Of a stretch of 42,537 nt of DNA, positions 1-9,078 are shown piece after piece. This stretch comes from Acidobacteriota bacterium (lineage in GTDB: Bacteria > Acidobacteriota > Terriglobia > Acidiferrales > UBA7541), in assembly GCA_003224525.1 (NCBI GenBank), contig QHZB01000231.1:1-42537 (forward strand). Reading direction: 5' to 3'. A model generated the notes under the pieces. That model was not told the origin of the DNA and did no database searches. It saw only the letters and a list, made by a program, of their open reading frames with translations. The position numbers were made by a program, and so were the translations under genes. Every line of letters starts with the position of its first letter. Position 1 is the stretch's first letter.

Positions 1-405
1 CTTATTACATTCATGCTCCTCGGTCTGCTCGGCTGGGCAGCGTCTGCACGAGTGGTCTGCGCGGGGGCACGGAGTCTACGCAGTTCTGACTTCGTCTTGC
101 AGGCAAGGGCCTGTGGTTCTACACCGTTGCGAGTCCTTCTGCGCCACGTGCTGCCAAACCTTCGCCCCATCCTCTTCGCACAGTTTCTGACTTCCGTTCC
201 CGTTTTCATTCTGACGGAGGCAAACCTGGGCGTGCTGGGCCTCGGTGTCTCGGAACCCCTGCCTTCCTGGGGCAGCCTGCTGCGCGGGATCGAGAACTGG
301 AGCACTGTCCAAGCGAATCCTTGGAGGCTCGCCCCGCTAGTCTTATTGCTGCTCGCGGTGAGCAGCTTTCAACTCATCTTGCCCCGGGAGGGCTTTGTGG
401 AATGA
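1..405 (+). CDS. ABC transporter permease, DppC/OppC-like (5' end outside window)
   Basis: The frame is open from base 1, so the start lies upstream and only the last 134 residues are visible. They hold the end of a binding-protein-dependent permease: an amphipathic stretch, then hydrophobic segments, with LGVLGLGVSEPLPSWGSLL typical of the DppC/OppC family, and a final membrane helix. Family members are usually near 280-300 residues. They form half of the inner-membrane channel of peptide or nickel importers. The stop overlaps the ATG of the substrate-binding protein by 4 bp, and an ATPase gene follows, so this is one transport operon. The substrate cannot be read from the sequence. Confidence 0.88.
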   Translation, partial: LITFMLLGLLGWAASARVVCAGARSLRSSDFVLQARACGSTPLRVLLRHVLPNLRPILFAQFLTSVPVFILTEANLGVLGLGVSEPLPSWGSLLRGIENWSTVQANPWRLAPLVLLLLAVSSFQLILPREGFVE

Positions 406-2030
406 GGCGCATCAACTTCGCTTTCCTTGCTATAGCCGTTTTGGGCGCGAGTCTCCCTGCGAGATCCCAGTCTGGCGGAGAGTTGCGCTTCGTCTTGCGC
501 TCGGAACCAAAAACTTTCAACCCCATGCTGGTCGATGATGAATCCTCGGAGACGATCCGCTACCTCACCGGGGGCGTGTTGATTCGGCTCAACCGGAAAA
601 CGCAGGCGCTGGAGCCCGAATTAGCGGTGTCGTGGAAAGTATCCGAAGCCGGGAAAAAGATCAAGTTCCGCTTGCGCGACGGCCTGTCCTTCTCCGACGG
701 GACTCCCTTCAACGCCGAAGATGTGGCCTTCACAATGCGGGCGTTGATGGATCCCAACCTTCACTCACCGACCGGCGATTCCTTCCGTTCGTCAGAGGGG
801 TCCATCCATGTGGACGTCCTGGGCGCTCGCGACGTAAGCATCGAATTTCCAGCGTCTGTTGCAGCACTCGACCGGCTGTTTGATCAAGTGGCCATCGTTT
901 CTTCGCACTCGCCGAAGAAAGAGGCGGCCGTTTTAGGGCCATTTATTGTCGGCGACTATAAATCCGGCTCATACGTTTTGCTGAAGCGGAATCCCTATTA
1001 TTGGAAGAAGGACGCGCAGGGCCGAAGTCTTCCTTATCTGGATTCGATCCGACTGGACATCCAGCAGAATCGAGATCTCGAACTGTTGCGCTTCAGGCGC
1101 GGCGAAATTCAACTGATCAACAGTCTAGACGCTTCGTACTTTGAGAGTCTCGCCAAGGAAGCGCCCGCGGCCGTGCGGGACAGCGGTCCTTCGCTCGACT
1201 CTGAACAGATGTGGTTCAATCAGGTTCCGGCCGCGCCGGGCCCCGACTACAAGAAAAAATGGTTCGGTTCTGCGAACTTTCGTTTGGCGATTTCTGTGGC
1301 AGTTAGTCGAGAAGACCTCTGCCGGGTCGTGTTCAGTGGCCATGCCCGCCCTGCCGTAGGGCCGGTGTCTCCCGCGAACGTTTTCTGGTTCAACGCCTCT
1401 CTCCAGCCGCATCCGCACAGTCCGCAAGGAGCGCTGCGCCGGCTGCAACAAGATGGATTCCGTCTTGATGGCCGCGTGTTGCGCGATGCTGGTGGCCATC
1501 CCGTCGAGTTCTCACTGATTACAAATTCCGGAAACAAATCTCGCGAACAAATGGCTGCGATGATCCAGCAGGATCTGGAACAGATCGGCATTCGCCTCAA
1601 CGTCGTCACATTGGACTTTCCTTCACTGATCGAGCGAATCTCCCACACCTTCGACTACGAGCTGTGCTTGCTCGGCCTCGTCAATGTGGACTTGGATCCC
1701 AACGCGCAGATGAGCGTTTGGCTGACGTCATCCAGCAATCATCAGTGGAACCCGGAGCAGAAAGCGCCAGCGACTCCCTGGGAAGCAGAAATTGACCGTC
1801 TGATGAAATCGCAAGCCTCCACGACGGACCAAAACCAGCGCAAGGTCTATTTTGATCAGGTCCAGAAGATCGTCTGGGAACAACAGCCCTTCATCTACCT
1901 GGTCAACAAGAATGCGCTCTCCGCTGTTTCCCCTTCCCTTAAGAACGCTGTTCCCGTGGTCATTCGACCGCAAACATATTGGAACGCGGAGGACCTGTAT
2001 CTCGCTCCGGAGAGGCCAGGCGGCCACTAG
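402..2030 (+). CDS. ABC transporter substrate-binding protein, family 5 (DppA/OppA-like)
   Basis: This 542-residue periplasmic protein starts at the ATG that overlaps the upstream permease stop (ATGA). That start gives a clean signal peptide (MRRINFAFLAIAVLGASLPARS); an in-frame start at 321 would bury it. The mature part has the SBP_bac_5 pattern: GGELRFVLRSEPKTFNPM at the N-terminus, LRDGLSFSDGTPFNAEDVAFT, GPFIVGDYKSG followed by KRNPYYW, and a C-terminal region with QDLEQIGIRLNV. The family captures peptides, nickel or other solutes for an ABC importer. The ATPase start overlaps its stop, so the three genes are translationally coupled. Ligand unknown. Confidence 0.92.
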   Translation: MRRINFAFLAIAVLGASLPARSQSGGELRFVLRSEPKTFNPMLVDDESSETIRYLTGGVLIRLNRKTQALEPELAVSWKVSEAGKKIKFRLRDGLSFSDGTPFNAEDVAFTMRALMDPNLHSPTGDSFRSSEGSIHVDVLGARDVSIEFPASVAALDRLFDQVAIVSSHSPKKEAAVLGPFIVGDYKSGSYVLLKRNPYYWKKDAQGRSLPYLDSIRLDIQQNRDLELLRFRRGEIQLINSLDASYFESLAKEAPAAVRDSGPSLDSEQMWFNQVPAAPGPDYKKKWFGSANFRLAISVAVSREDLCRVVFSGHARPAVGPVSPANVFWFNASLQPHPHSPQGALRRLQQDGFRLDGRVLRDAGGHPVEFSLITNSGNKSREQMAAMIQQDLEQIGIRLNVVTLDFPSLIERISHTFDYELCLLGLVNVDLDPNAQMSVWLTSSSNHQWNPEQKAPATPWEAEIDRLMKSQASTTDQNQRKVYFDQVQKIVWEQQPFIYLVNKNALSAVSPSLKNAVPVVIRPQTYWNAEDLYLAPERPGGH

Positions 2031-2869
2031 TGACTCATTTGAATCCCTTGCTCTCTCTAAAACTCTCTGTGGATTACCCGAACAAGCCCGGAGTTCTCCG
2101 TGACCTGGCACTGGAAATCGATCGCGGGGAGATTATCGGCTTGGTAGGGCAGAGCGGGTGCGGAAAAAGCACTTTGGCACTGGCCATTCTGAGGCTGCTT
2201 CGAACGAAGGGGGCAGTCGCGACAGGTGATCTTCGTTTTGAAGGTCAGAATCTAATGTGGCTTTCGGAGCGCCAGATGCGTGAGTTGCGCGGCTCGCGGA
2301 TCGGGCTCGTCTTGCAAAGCCCGCTTTCTGCCTTGAACCCCGCCTTGAGGATTGGCACCCAACTGAAGGAGGCATGGAGAGCACACTCCCACGGGCAGGA
2401 CGACGATTGCACTCAGTCGATTTTTTCGGCGCTCCGTAGCGTGAGCTTGGAAGATGGAGAAACCTTGCTGCGCCGTTATCCCTCTCAGTTAAGCGTTGGC
2501 CAGGCCCAGCGCGTGCTGATAGCGATCGCGATCCTGCACCGGCCCGCTCTCTTGATTGCGGATGAGCCCACGAGCGCCCTTGACTCCATCACCCAATCGG
2601 AAATCATGCAATTATTCGGTCGGTTGAATCGAGAGTTGGGCACCGCGATCCTTTACATCTCCCACGACTTGCTCTCGGTCGCTTCGCTTTGTCACCGCGT
2701 CGTCATCCTTCACGAAGGTGGCATCGTCGAGTCAGGAAAAATCGCGCAAATCTTCACAAATCCGACCCACGCTTACACGCGCCAACTCATCGGAGCTCTT
2801 CCGCACCGCTTTAAACTCCCGGTCACCACAGAGCCGCTCGTACATTCATTATCGTCTCGGTCAATATAG
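2030..2869 (+). CDS. ABC transporter ATP-binding protein, DppD/OppD-like
   Basis: A GTG at 2030 shares a base with the TAG stop of the binding-protein gene. It is preferred to an ATG at 1979, which would add 17 residues inside the upstream gene. The 279-residue product shows Walker A GQSGCGKST, a Q-loop at LVLQSPLSALNP, the signature LSVGQAQR (a Gly-to-Val variant of LSGGQ), Walker B LLIADEPTSALD and the switch-His ISHD. The short tail after HAYTRQLIGALP matches the oligopeptide/dipeptide ATPase subfamily. It would power import through the upstream permease. A second ATPase, common in such systems, is not encoded downstream. A terminator-like hairpin follows. Confidence 0.92.
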   Translation: MTHLNPLLSLKLSVDYPNKPGVLRDLALEIDRGEIIGLVGQSGCGKSTLALAILRLLRTKGAVATGDLRFEGQNLMWLSERQMRELRGSRIGLVLQSPLSALNPALRIGTQLKEAWRAHSHGQDDDCTQSIFSALRSVSLEDGETLLRRYPSQLSVGQAQRVLIAIAILHRPALLIADEPTSALDSITQSEIMQLFGRLNRELGTAILYISHDLLSVASLCHRVVILHEGGIVESGKIAQIFTNPTHAYTRQLIGALPHRFKLPVTTEPLVHSLSSRSI

Positions 2870-2882
2870 AATAATTAAAATG

Positions 2883-2908
2883 ACCTCTCTTTGTTGTGGA
2901 GGTTTTTT
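2883..2908 (+). terminator. Possible rho-independent terminator after the ABC operon
   Basis: A five-base stem (ACCTC at 2883-2887 with GAGGT at 2899-2903) and an 11-nt loop run into six T residues at 2903-2908. It lies 14 nt past the ATPase stop. The stem is short, so this is only a moderate call. Confidence 0.45.
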
Positions 2909-3075
2909 CGGGCCGCTGGCAGTTAAACGCCATGCTCGACGCCAAAACCTGTAGCTGCAGGCCCGTAAGTCGCTCACTGTGGAGTCAGATATTCACCTAG
3001 CGCGTGACATTTAGCCCTGGGGCTGTTGAGTCAGCTATTCCGCCGCGAGTTAGTTGTCGTACTGATGGCGTTCCC

Positions 3076-3588
3076 ATGTATCCTGCTGAGGTCAAGCTCC
3101 AGAATCCAAGCTATCGCTCAAGGAGATGCCCGAGGTGTGGCCAGATTTTGACGAGCGAAGTTGAATCAACCCATCACGCTGAAGCTACTCGGGCCACCGG
3201 TTGGTCGGGACGAATTATGCTGCAAAGAGCAAGTATCCCTTCAAGACGCCTCAATCCCCGCATAAGTACAAATCCGCATCAACTGGTCTGGATCCACTGG
3301 CAATGCAACGGACGCGACGACCTTTCACGCGTTCGCGATCTCGGCGTCGCCGGCCTCTTCCTGGAAACCTTGCACGGGAGCACGCTGGGCTTGACAGTTA
3401 AACTTGATTTTCTCGTCCAAGAAGGTCAAATTCGCGCTGAAGGCACTGTCCGCCACATCGTCCCTGGCGACGGCATTGGCCTCAAGCTGACCGCGGTCAC
3501 TGACCAGGATCGTCCACATCTAGCAGCCTTAATGAAGCGTCTGCGTACCGTCGCCCCTAACCGGACCGATCTTCACACTGTTCCCTAA
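3076..3588 (+). CDS. PilZ-like domain protein
   Basis: Translation from the ATG at 3076 gives 170 residues; a GTG at 3004 in the same frame would add 24. Neither has a convincing ribosome-binding site. The N-terminus has a CPRCG pair without a clear partner pair. The C-terminal 100 residues resemble the PilZ beta-barrel: an Arg-rich SRRLNPR segment, then RDLGVAGLFLET in place of the usual D/N-x-S-x-x-G motif (Ser is Gly here), and RAEGTVRHIVPGDGIGLKL. PilZ domains bind cyclic di-GMP, but the altered motif means binding cannot be assumed. It stands alone between the ABC operon and a PAS protein. Confidence 0.6.
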   Translation: MYPAEVKLQNPSYRSRRCPRCGQILTSEVESTHHAEATRATGWSGRIMLQRASIPSRRLNPRISTNPHQLVWIHWQCNGRDDLSRVRDLGVAGLFLETLHGSTLGLTVKLDFLVQEGQIRAEGTVRHIVPGDGIGLKLTAVTDQDRPHLAALMKRLRTVAPNRTDLHTVP

Positions 3589-3705
3589 CTTCCACCGATA
3601 AGATCACAGAGGTCATCGATCATTTGATCCCACATTTCCTTTTTGAAGTCCGTGTATGTAGCAGTATGATCGAGCCCAATGCCGGTATTCAACTAAGGGG
3701 AATTT

Positions 3706-4407
3706 GTGGGTCTCTTCCGCCGACTCGCTGCTTACGTCGCCAGCAAGCACCCCGATTGGGTGCGGCCCGACGTTGGTGACCTGCTGGATTCGGCGCCGGA
3801 TGGGATGGTGATCGTCAACGCCGACGGAAAGATCGTTGTCGTCAATGCGCAAACTGAAATCCTGTTCGGCTACAGCCGGCAGGAGTTAATCGGGCGGCCT
3901 GTCGAGATCCTCATCCCAGCACGCCTTGACCACATACACGTACGACATCGCGCATCGTTTCTGGCGGAGCCGCACGTTCGTCCGATGGGTGCCGGGCAGG
4001 AGCTTCTCGGCAAGCGTAAGAATGGGACGGAGTTTCCCGTTGAAATCAGTCTCAGCCCGTTGCGGACCCCCCAAGGACTTTTCGTCACCAGCGCCGTCCG
4101 CGACATCACTGAGCGCAAGCACGCCGAGGAGCAGATCAAGAAACTCAATGCGGAGCTCGGGGAAGCGCTGCGCCGGGCCGAACGCCTGGGAGCGACTGGC
4201 GAACTGGCGACAAATATGGCTCGCGAGATCGAAGACGTGCTGGACACGTTGGTAAGGTTGCTCTCGCAGCTTGAGCGACACCCCGCGGCCGCCCCCGACA
4301 TAAGGGAATTGGTTGGCAAGACGCAGGAGGAAGTCAACCGCATTGCCCACATCACGGGCAACGCGCTCGCTCTGCAACGGCAACACGACACGTGGAAGAA
4401 AGGATGA
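3706..4407 (+). CDS. PAS-domain protein with histidine-less HisKA-like helix
   Basis: The start is a GTG at 3706, with an AAGGGG ribosome-binding site about 6 nt upstream. The 233-residue product has a PAS domain at about 22-130 ([38 protein letters not shown], then [17 protein letters not shown] and the PAC end [14 protein letters not shown]). A coiled coil and a helix resembling a HisKA dimerization region ([18 protein letters not shown]) follow. In histidine kinases that helix has AHE with the phosphorylated His; here it is ARE. No HATPase domain follows. It cannot be a conventional kinase; a signal-responsive adaptor or a truncated kinase are the alternatives. It converges on the OsmC gene 11 bp away. 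Confidence 0.8.
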   Translation: MGLFRRLAAYVASKHPDWVRPDVGDLLDSAPDGMVIVNADGKIVVVNAQTEILFGYSRQELIGRPVEILIPARLDHIHVRHRASFLAEPHVRPMGAGQELLGKRKNGTEFPVEISLSPLRTPQGLFVTSAVRDITERKHAEEQIKKLNAELGEALRRAERLGATGELATNMAREIEDVLDTLVRLLSQLERHPAAAPDIRELVGKTQEEVNRIAHITGNALALQRQHDTWKKG

Positions 4408-4418
4408 TTGCGCTGCGG

Positions 4419-4964
4419 CTACAACTGGCTAGCCGATGATCCAGGCTGAAATGCAGCGCCGACTTGGACTGCATTCCGATGCCCGCCTTGGAGACGCTGG
4501 GTATGTTCAGTTGAAATTCTTGCTGGCACAGTCAATTCCTCCTCGATCTTCACAGCGGGGAAGAGGACAACTTTGAACTGAAGGGACCGTGCGATGAGGC
4601 ACGATTTTTCGGCCTTCTCAAGAAGGCGGATGGCCCGGTCAAGATCTTCTTCTTTCAGGACAGTGACGACCGGTCGCAGTTTGATTTCCGTAAAACGCCA
4701 GAAACCATCCTCGTTGTCGAGCATGCCTTCCGCGTCCAGGTTGAAAGAGGCAAATTCCAGGCGGGCCCTCTCCGCGATGCCGGAAAAAGTGCTAACAAAA
4801 CAGCTTGCCACTGCGGCGCGCTCCGGCGTCCAGCGCCCCGGCTCCCCCAAGAACTCCGGTGGGGCGCTGAAGGATATACAAGGCAGGACCCCTTCCGCGT
4901 GGACGACGCCGTTGCGTCCGCCCGCGCCGAATGCGTTGACCCGATATTCATGGTGAACTTGCAT
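4419..4964 (-). CDS. OsmC/Ohr family peroxiredoxin-like protein
   Basis: A strong GAGGAGAAGGA site sits just before the ATG at 4964. The 181-residue product has the OsmC fold signatures: SFSAPPEFLG, PERAAVASCFVSTF with Cys55, and a helix ending EKAEKSCLIARSL with Cys122. These are the two redox cysteines used by the family to reduce organic hydroperoxides at the expense of dithiols. The C-terminus runs about 40 residues past the usual OsmC end with no recognisable motif. It is divergent from the universal stress gene, so the tandem Crp-like boxes at 5055-5092 could also act on this promoter, although they lie further from this start (about 98 nt). Confidence 0.85.
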   Translation of the reverse strand: MQVHHEYRVNAFGAGGRNGVVHAEGVLPCISFSAPPEFLGEPGRWTPERAAVASCFVSTFSGIAERARLEFASFNLDAEGMLDNEDGFWRFTEIKLRPVVTVLKEEDLDRAIRLLEKAEKSCLIARSLQFKVVLFPAVKIEEELTVPARISTEHTQRLQGGHRNAVQVGAAFQPGSSASQL

Positions 4965-5054
4965 TTCCTTCTCCTCTCATCTTCACTGCGGGAGCAGCAT
5001 CCGATTCTGGCCCTCGTCAGGAATTCAACCCTAACAAGAGAGCCCATACGACGA

Positions 5055-5092
5055 TGTGGCTTGAGTCACGCTCGAAAGTGATGGCGGTCACA
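5055..5092. promoter_or_regulatory. Tandem Crp-like operator pair upstream of universal stress gene
   Basis: Box 1 at 5055-5070 reads TGTGG-N6-TCACG and box 2 at 5077-5092 reads AGTGA-N6-TCACA. The starts are 22 bp apart, two helical turns. Box 2 is centred 57 nt before the stress-protein ATG. A TGTATT element at 5113-5118 could be its -10, placing box 2 near -41.5, the classical class II activator position. Identical pair spacing occurs at 13577-13614 and 14506-14543. Confidence 0.7.
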
Positions 5093-5141
5093 GCCAGACG
5101 GCCTTCTCTCGCTGTATTCATGGGACGCAGGGAGGTGGCCC

Positions 5142-6026
5142 ATGAAAGCAGTTCAAGCAAGAACGGGAATTGCACTGAAGAACATTTTGTTTGCAACGGA
5201 CTTTTCAGCGGCATCAGACGCGGCTGCACCGATTGCGATCCAGATCGCGCGGCATTATGGCGCAAAGGTGTATGGAGTACATGTGAACAGATTCGACGAC
5301 TACACGGCTGCTGCACCCAATGCCTGGGCAGCGATGGCTGAGGCAGCGGAGAAAGAGACCAAGGAAGATGCTGGACGCCTGAATGAACAGTTCCAAGGCA
5401 TCGAACACGAAGCGGTGATCGGCGAAGGCAACATTTGGGAAGTGGTGTCCAACCTGATCAAAGAGAAGGAAATTGATCTGGTCGTGCTGGGGACCCGCGG
5501 GCGCACGGGACTTGGAAGGGCGCTACTCGGTTCGGTTGCCGAACAGATTCTCAGGCAAGCGCCGTGCCCGGTGCTGACGGTTAGCCCACACGTGAACCTT
5601 TGGTCCGACGAATACGCAAAGATGCGTGAAATCCTGTACACCACGGATCTGGTGGCGGACTTCCCAATAGCGGCTCCCTATGCCGTATCGCTGGCGCAGG
5701 AGAACCAGGCGCATCTGGTGTTGCTGCACGTGATCGAAGACGCTAAGGCAGGGGACCTGGTGGACAGCCCAGAGGTCGTGGATGTCAAGGAGCGAAAGCT
5801 GCAGCAATTGGTTTCCCAGCAAGCCGGATTGTGGTGCGACCCCACCTACATCGTCGAGCAAGGACCAGCGGCAGAGAAAATCCTTGACGTTGCGAAACGG
5901 CGGCACACTGATCTGATCGTGCTGGGAGCCCGGCCGGCAAAAGGGCTTGCAACGCATCTGAACATGGGCACAGTCCACAAGGTTGTGTCACAGGCGACGT
6001 GCCCGGTCCTGACGGTTCGTGGCTGA
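5142..6026 (+). CDS. Universal stress protein, tandem UspA domains
   Basis: The ATG at 5142 follows a GGGAGG site. The 294-residue product carries two UspA domains. Domain 1 (about 8-148) starts KNILFATDFSAASDAAAP and ends with the nucleotide-binding pattern GTRGRTGLGRALLGSVAE plus APCPVLTV. Domain 2 (about 163-294) starts REILYTTDLVADFP and ends GARPAKGLATHLNMGTVHKV plus ATCPVLTV; its glycine motif is looser, so ATP binding may be confined to domain 1. Such proteins accumulate in energy-limited or hypoxic cells. The tandem Crp-like boxes in front suggest control by the Crp/Fnr protein encoded at 13742. It lies beside fermentative enzymes, in keeping with a low-oxygen survival cluster. Confidence 0.93.
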   Translation: MKAVQARTGIALKNILFATDFSAASDAAAPIAIQIARHYGAKVYGVHVNRFDDYTAAAPNAWAAMAEAAEKETKEDAGRLNEQFQGIEHEAVIGEGNIWEVVSNLIKEKEIDLVVLGTRGRTGLGRALLGSVAEQILRQAPCPVLTVSPHVNLWSDEYAKMREILYTTDLVADFPIAAPYAVSLAQENQAHLVLLHVIEDAKAGDLVDSPEVVDVKERKLQQLVSQQAGLWCDPTYIVEQGPAAEKILDVAKRRHTDLIVLGARPAKGLATHLNMGTVHKVVSQATCPVLTVRG

Positions 6027-6253
6027 GCATGGCTGAACATCGACAGGCCCAGTGATGCCTCCATTCAACAGGTTGCCCGCAACGGGATTGGGGCTCGACA
6101 ACTAAGGCCTTCTAACAATCATGAGCTCCAACCCAAGGGCCGGTCGACGAGAGAACTACCACCATATGCGGTGCTGTTCCGAGGCGGAGTCACCGTCCTC
6201 GTACCTTTCCGCGAATTCCAGAATAAGAAACGGTGTCTAAAAGGGAGTTAGCC

Positions 6254-7354
6254 ATGGCTACGATTTTTCAGGAAAGAATTCAGCAAAAACAAATGACAGC
6301 AACTTCAACGATGAGGGCGCTCGTTTTTCGCGGCCCCAATCAGATCGGGATCGAGCACGTTCCGATCCCAAAGGCCGGACCGGGTGAAGCGGTCATTCGC
6401 GTCACGTTGACGACGATCTGCGGCACAGACCTACACATCCTCAGAGGGGAATATCCGGTGAAGACGGGGCTGATCATCGGCCACGAGCCGGTGGGGATCA
6501 TCCACGAGCTCGGTGTAGGGCTAAGCGGATACAAGGTTGGCGATCGCGTGCTGGTGGGAGCGATTACGCCGTGCGGCCAGTGCAATTACTGCTTGAGCGG
6601 CGACTGGTCGCAATGTGGCGGACCCATCGGCGGATGGAAATTCGGAAACACGATCAACGGCGCGCAGGCGGAGTATCTCTTGGTGCCGAATGCGCAGGCG
6701 AATCTGGCCAAAATTCCTGACGATTTGCGCGATGAGCAGGTGATTTTGCTGGCGGACATCGCTTCAACGGGAATCTCGGCGGCCGAGAGCGCCGATTTGC
6801 AGATCGGCGATAGCGTTGCAATCTTTGCGCAAGGGCCAATCGGACTTTGCGCCACGGCTGGAGTCAAACTAAAAGGAGCGAGTCTGATCATCGCTGTGGA
6901 ATCGGACGCGGTCCGCGCTCAAATGGCTAAGCGAATGGGTGCCGACGTCGTTCTCAATTTCAAGGAGATAGACGTGATTGCGGAGGTGAAGCGGCTTACG
7001 GATGGAAAAGGCGTAGACGTGGCGATTGAGGCGCTTGGGACCCAGGGCACGTTCGAGAATGCGCTGCGCGCGCTGCGCGCCGGAGGAACGCTGTCCAGCT
7101 TGGGTGTGTATTCCGGCAAACTTTCTGTGCCGCTAGAGCCATTTGCGGCTGGTCTTGGCGACCACAAGATCATCACGACGCTGTGCCCAGGCGGAAAGGA
7201 GCGCATGCGTCGGCTGATGGAGCTAGTCCGCCACGGACGTCTCGACCTAACTCTGCTTCTAACGCATACGTTCCCTCTGGACCGGATCACTGAAGCGTAC
7301 AAGCTGTTTGGCGAGCGGCGAGAGGGTGTGATCAAGGTGGCGATCAAGCCGTAA
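6254..7354 (+). CDS. Zinc-dependent alcohol dehydrogenase (MDR family)
   Basis: The ATG at 6254 is preceded by AGGGAG at a good distance; the in-frame GTG at 6233 has no such site. The 366-residue protein is a medium-chain dehydrogenase. Visible motifs are the catalytic zinc Cys in TTICGTDLH, the GHEPVG His-Glu pair, and the structural-zinc cysteines in CGQCNYCLSGDWSQC. The Rossmann region is GDSVAIFAQGPIGLCA, with an acidic VESD at the end of the second strand that points to NAD rather than NADP. It oxidises or reduces small alcohols and carbonyls; the substrate cannot be fixed. No Crp-like pair was seen in the 227 bp upstream. Confidence 0.9.
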   Translation: MATIFQERIQQKQMTATSTMRALVFRGPNQIGIEHVPIPKAGPGEAVIRVTLTTICGTDLHILRGEYPVKTGLIIGHEPVGIIHELGVGLSGYKVGDRVLVGAITPCGQCNYCLSGDWSQCGGPIGGWKFGNTINGAQAEYLLVPNAQANLAKIPDDLRDEQVILLADIASTGISAAESADLQIGDSVAIFAQGPIGLCATAGVKLKGASLIIAVESDAVRAQMAKRMGADVVLNFKEIDVIAEVKRLTDGKGVDVAIEALGTQGTFENALRALRAGGTLSSLGVYSGKLSVPLEPFAAGLGDHKIITTLCPGGKERMRRLMELVRHGRLDLTLLLTHTFPLDRITEAYKLFGERREGVIKVAIKP

Positions 7355-7413
7355 CGTGCTGCAAGGGAAATTCAGCTCGCGCGGGACTTCGCACTGGGAG
7401 GGGGCGAACCGGA

Positions 7414-7803
7414 ATGCAAATTCTGAAAGCCGGCGTGCTCTATTTCGCGGTCGTTTTCGGAGCGGGTCTCGTGTTGGGACCCATTCGCATTCTGTGGGTC
7501 GTCTCGTTCCTCGGCGCGAGAATGGCGGAACTCTTGGAAGCTCCTATCATGCTCGTGATTACAATTGTGGCAGCGCGGTGGATCGTTGGTAGACTTGCTG
7601 TGCCTCCCACACCGTCGAGTCGGCTCGGTATGGGTGGCATCGCCCTTAGCTTGCTGCTAATCGCGGAATTTGCTCTTGTGCTCTGGCTTCGAGGAATCTC
7701 GATCGGAGAGTACCTTGCAGCCCGAGACCCTGTAGCGGGAACAGTCTACTATTTAATGCTTGGGGCCTTTGCCGTCATGCCGCTTCTAGTGGCGCGAAGA
7801 TGA
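7414..7803 (+). CDS. Small four-helix membrane protein of unknown function
   Basis: This 129-residue protein starts at an ATG behind a GGGAGGGGG site and lies 59 bp after the alcohol dehydrogenase, so co-transcription is likely. Four hydrophobic segments are visible: about 5-24, 41-58, 73-92 and 107-126. They are separated by short charged loops (GPIRILW, ARWIVGR, LRGISIGEYLAARDP). No catalytic or metal-binding motif is seen. It faces the acetate kinase gene across a 36-bp gap. I do not recognise a named family. Confidence 0.75.
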   Translation: MQILKAGVLYFAVVFGAGLVLGPIRILWVVSFLGARMAELLEAPIMLVITIVAARWIVGRLAVPPTPSSRLGMGGIALSLLLIAEFALVLWLRGISIGEYLAARDPVAGTVYYLMLGAFAVMPLLVARR

Positions 7804-7839
7804 CGTGGCTCGCAGGAATGTGGCTACACAGCATTTTGA

Positions 7840-9075
7840 TTAGTTCTCGCTTGCCCGGCCACGAATACCTGCGGACTTGAGCCGCCAACAGTCTCGGGCG
7901 ATAGCCCAATCTTCTTGGGCACGTACGATTAAGACGTGAACGGTTGAATCGGATAGGGAAACATCCTGGTCCACAGAAGACTGCGTATTCTTTGTGCGGT
8001 CCAGTTTCAGGCCAAGAAATCCGAAGTTGGCACAAGCTGCGGCTCGCACTTCCGGTGAATTTTCTCCGATCCCTGCGGTAAACACCAAAGCATCTATTCC
8101 TCCCAACACTGCCATCATCGCGCCGATACCAGCCTGAAGGCGATGCACGAAGATCTCAAAAGCCAGCTTGGCCCGCGGATGGCCGTCTTTCATCGCGGCC
8201 ACGATCTGCCTCATGTCGCCCGAGACCCCAGAGATTCCCAGCAGGCCTGATTTCGTGTTTAGCAGGTCGTCGAGCTGCTGCCCTGTGAGCTGACCTTCTC
8301 GCATTAAATAAGTGAGGATTCCGGGGTCCACAGAGCCTGATCGCGTTCCCATCATCAGGCCTTCTAGTGGTGTGAATCCCATGGTTGTATCAATGCTTCG
8401 CTCCTCGCGAATCGCCGCCAGAGAGCAACCGTTCCCCAAATGGCAGGTCACGAGTTTCAGTGACCGCAAATCCTTTGCCATGAGCTGTGCGGTGCGCTCG
8501 GCGCAATACCGATGATTGATTCCGTGAAATCCGTAACGGCGAATCCCCTGTGCGAGCCATTCATAAGGACCGGGATATACAGCAGCTGGTTCCGGCAATC
8601 GGCTGTGAAAGCCGGTGTCGAACACAGCCACCTGGAGAACCTCGCCAATGCGTTTCTCGATGATCTCAATCCCGTCGAGCTCGGCGCGGTTATGGAGTGG
8701 GGCAAAGGCGGACATCCGCGCTATTGCAGATTTCACTTCCGGTGTGATGGCTGTTGCTTTGTCGAAGTCTTTGCCACCGTGCACGATACGATGACCTACT
8801 ACGTCGATTTCGGAAGGCGCCGAAACGACGCGCACCTTTCCGCTCCATAACGTATCCAGCAGTTGGTCGATCGCATGAGAGCGCGACGCGACCTGGACTC
8901 GATCTTTCAGCTGCGCTCCCTGTGAATTCTGCGCCCGGGTGTCGGCGTGATTGCCGTCCCATTCAATCTTGCCTTCCCAGGCTGGTGCAGGCGGATGTTC
9001 CGGAAGGGTTTTTCCGATGTCGTAAAGGCAGCTTTTCTGGCTGCTGGAACCCGAATTGAGTACAAGGATTTTCAT
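7840..9075 (-). CDS. ackA: Acetate kinase
   Basis: This 411-residue cytoplasmic kinase converts acetyl phosphate and ADP to acetate and ATP. Motifs in order are LNSGSSSQK at the N-terminus (phosphate binding), GHRIVHGG, VFDTGFH, RRYGFHGINHRY, the adenosine motif HLGNGCSLAAI, GTRSGSVDPG and FTAGIGENSPEVR. The ATG is only 3 bp after the phosphoketolase stop. The two genes therefore form a tightly coupled unit that takes sugar phosphates to acetate plus ATP. Length is normal for the family and no key residue appears missing. Confidence 0.95.
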   Translation of the reverse strand: MKILVLNSGSSSQKSCLYDIGKTLPEHPPAPAWEGKIEWDGNHADTRAQNSQGAQLKDRVQVASRSHAIDQLLDTLWSGKVRVVSAPSEIDVVGHRIVHGGKDFDKATAITPEVKSAIARMSAFAPLHNRAELDGIEIIEKRIGEVLQVAVFDTGFHSRLPEPAAVYPGPYEWLAQGIRRYGFHGINHRYCAERTAQLMAKDLRSLKLVTCHLGNGCSLAAIREERSIDTTMGFTPLEGLMMGTRSGSVDPGILTYLMREGQLTGQQLDDLLNTKSGLLGISGVSGDMRQIVAAMKDGHPRAKLAFEIFVHRLQAGIGAMMAVLGGIDALVFTAGIGENSPEVRAAACANFGFLGLKLDRTKNTQSSVDQDVSLSDSTVHVLIVRAQEDWAIARDCWRLKSAGIRGRASEN

Positions 9076-9078
9076 GGC

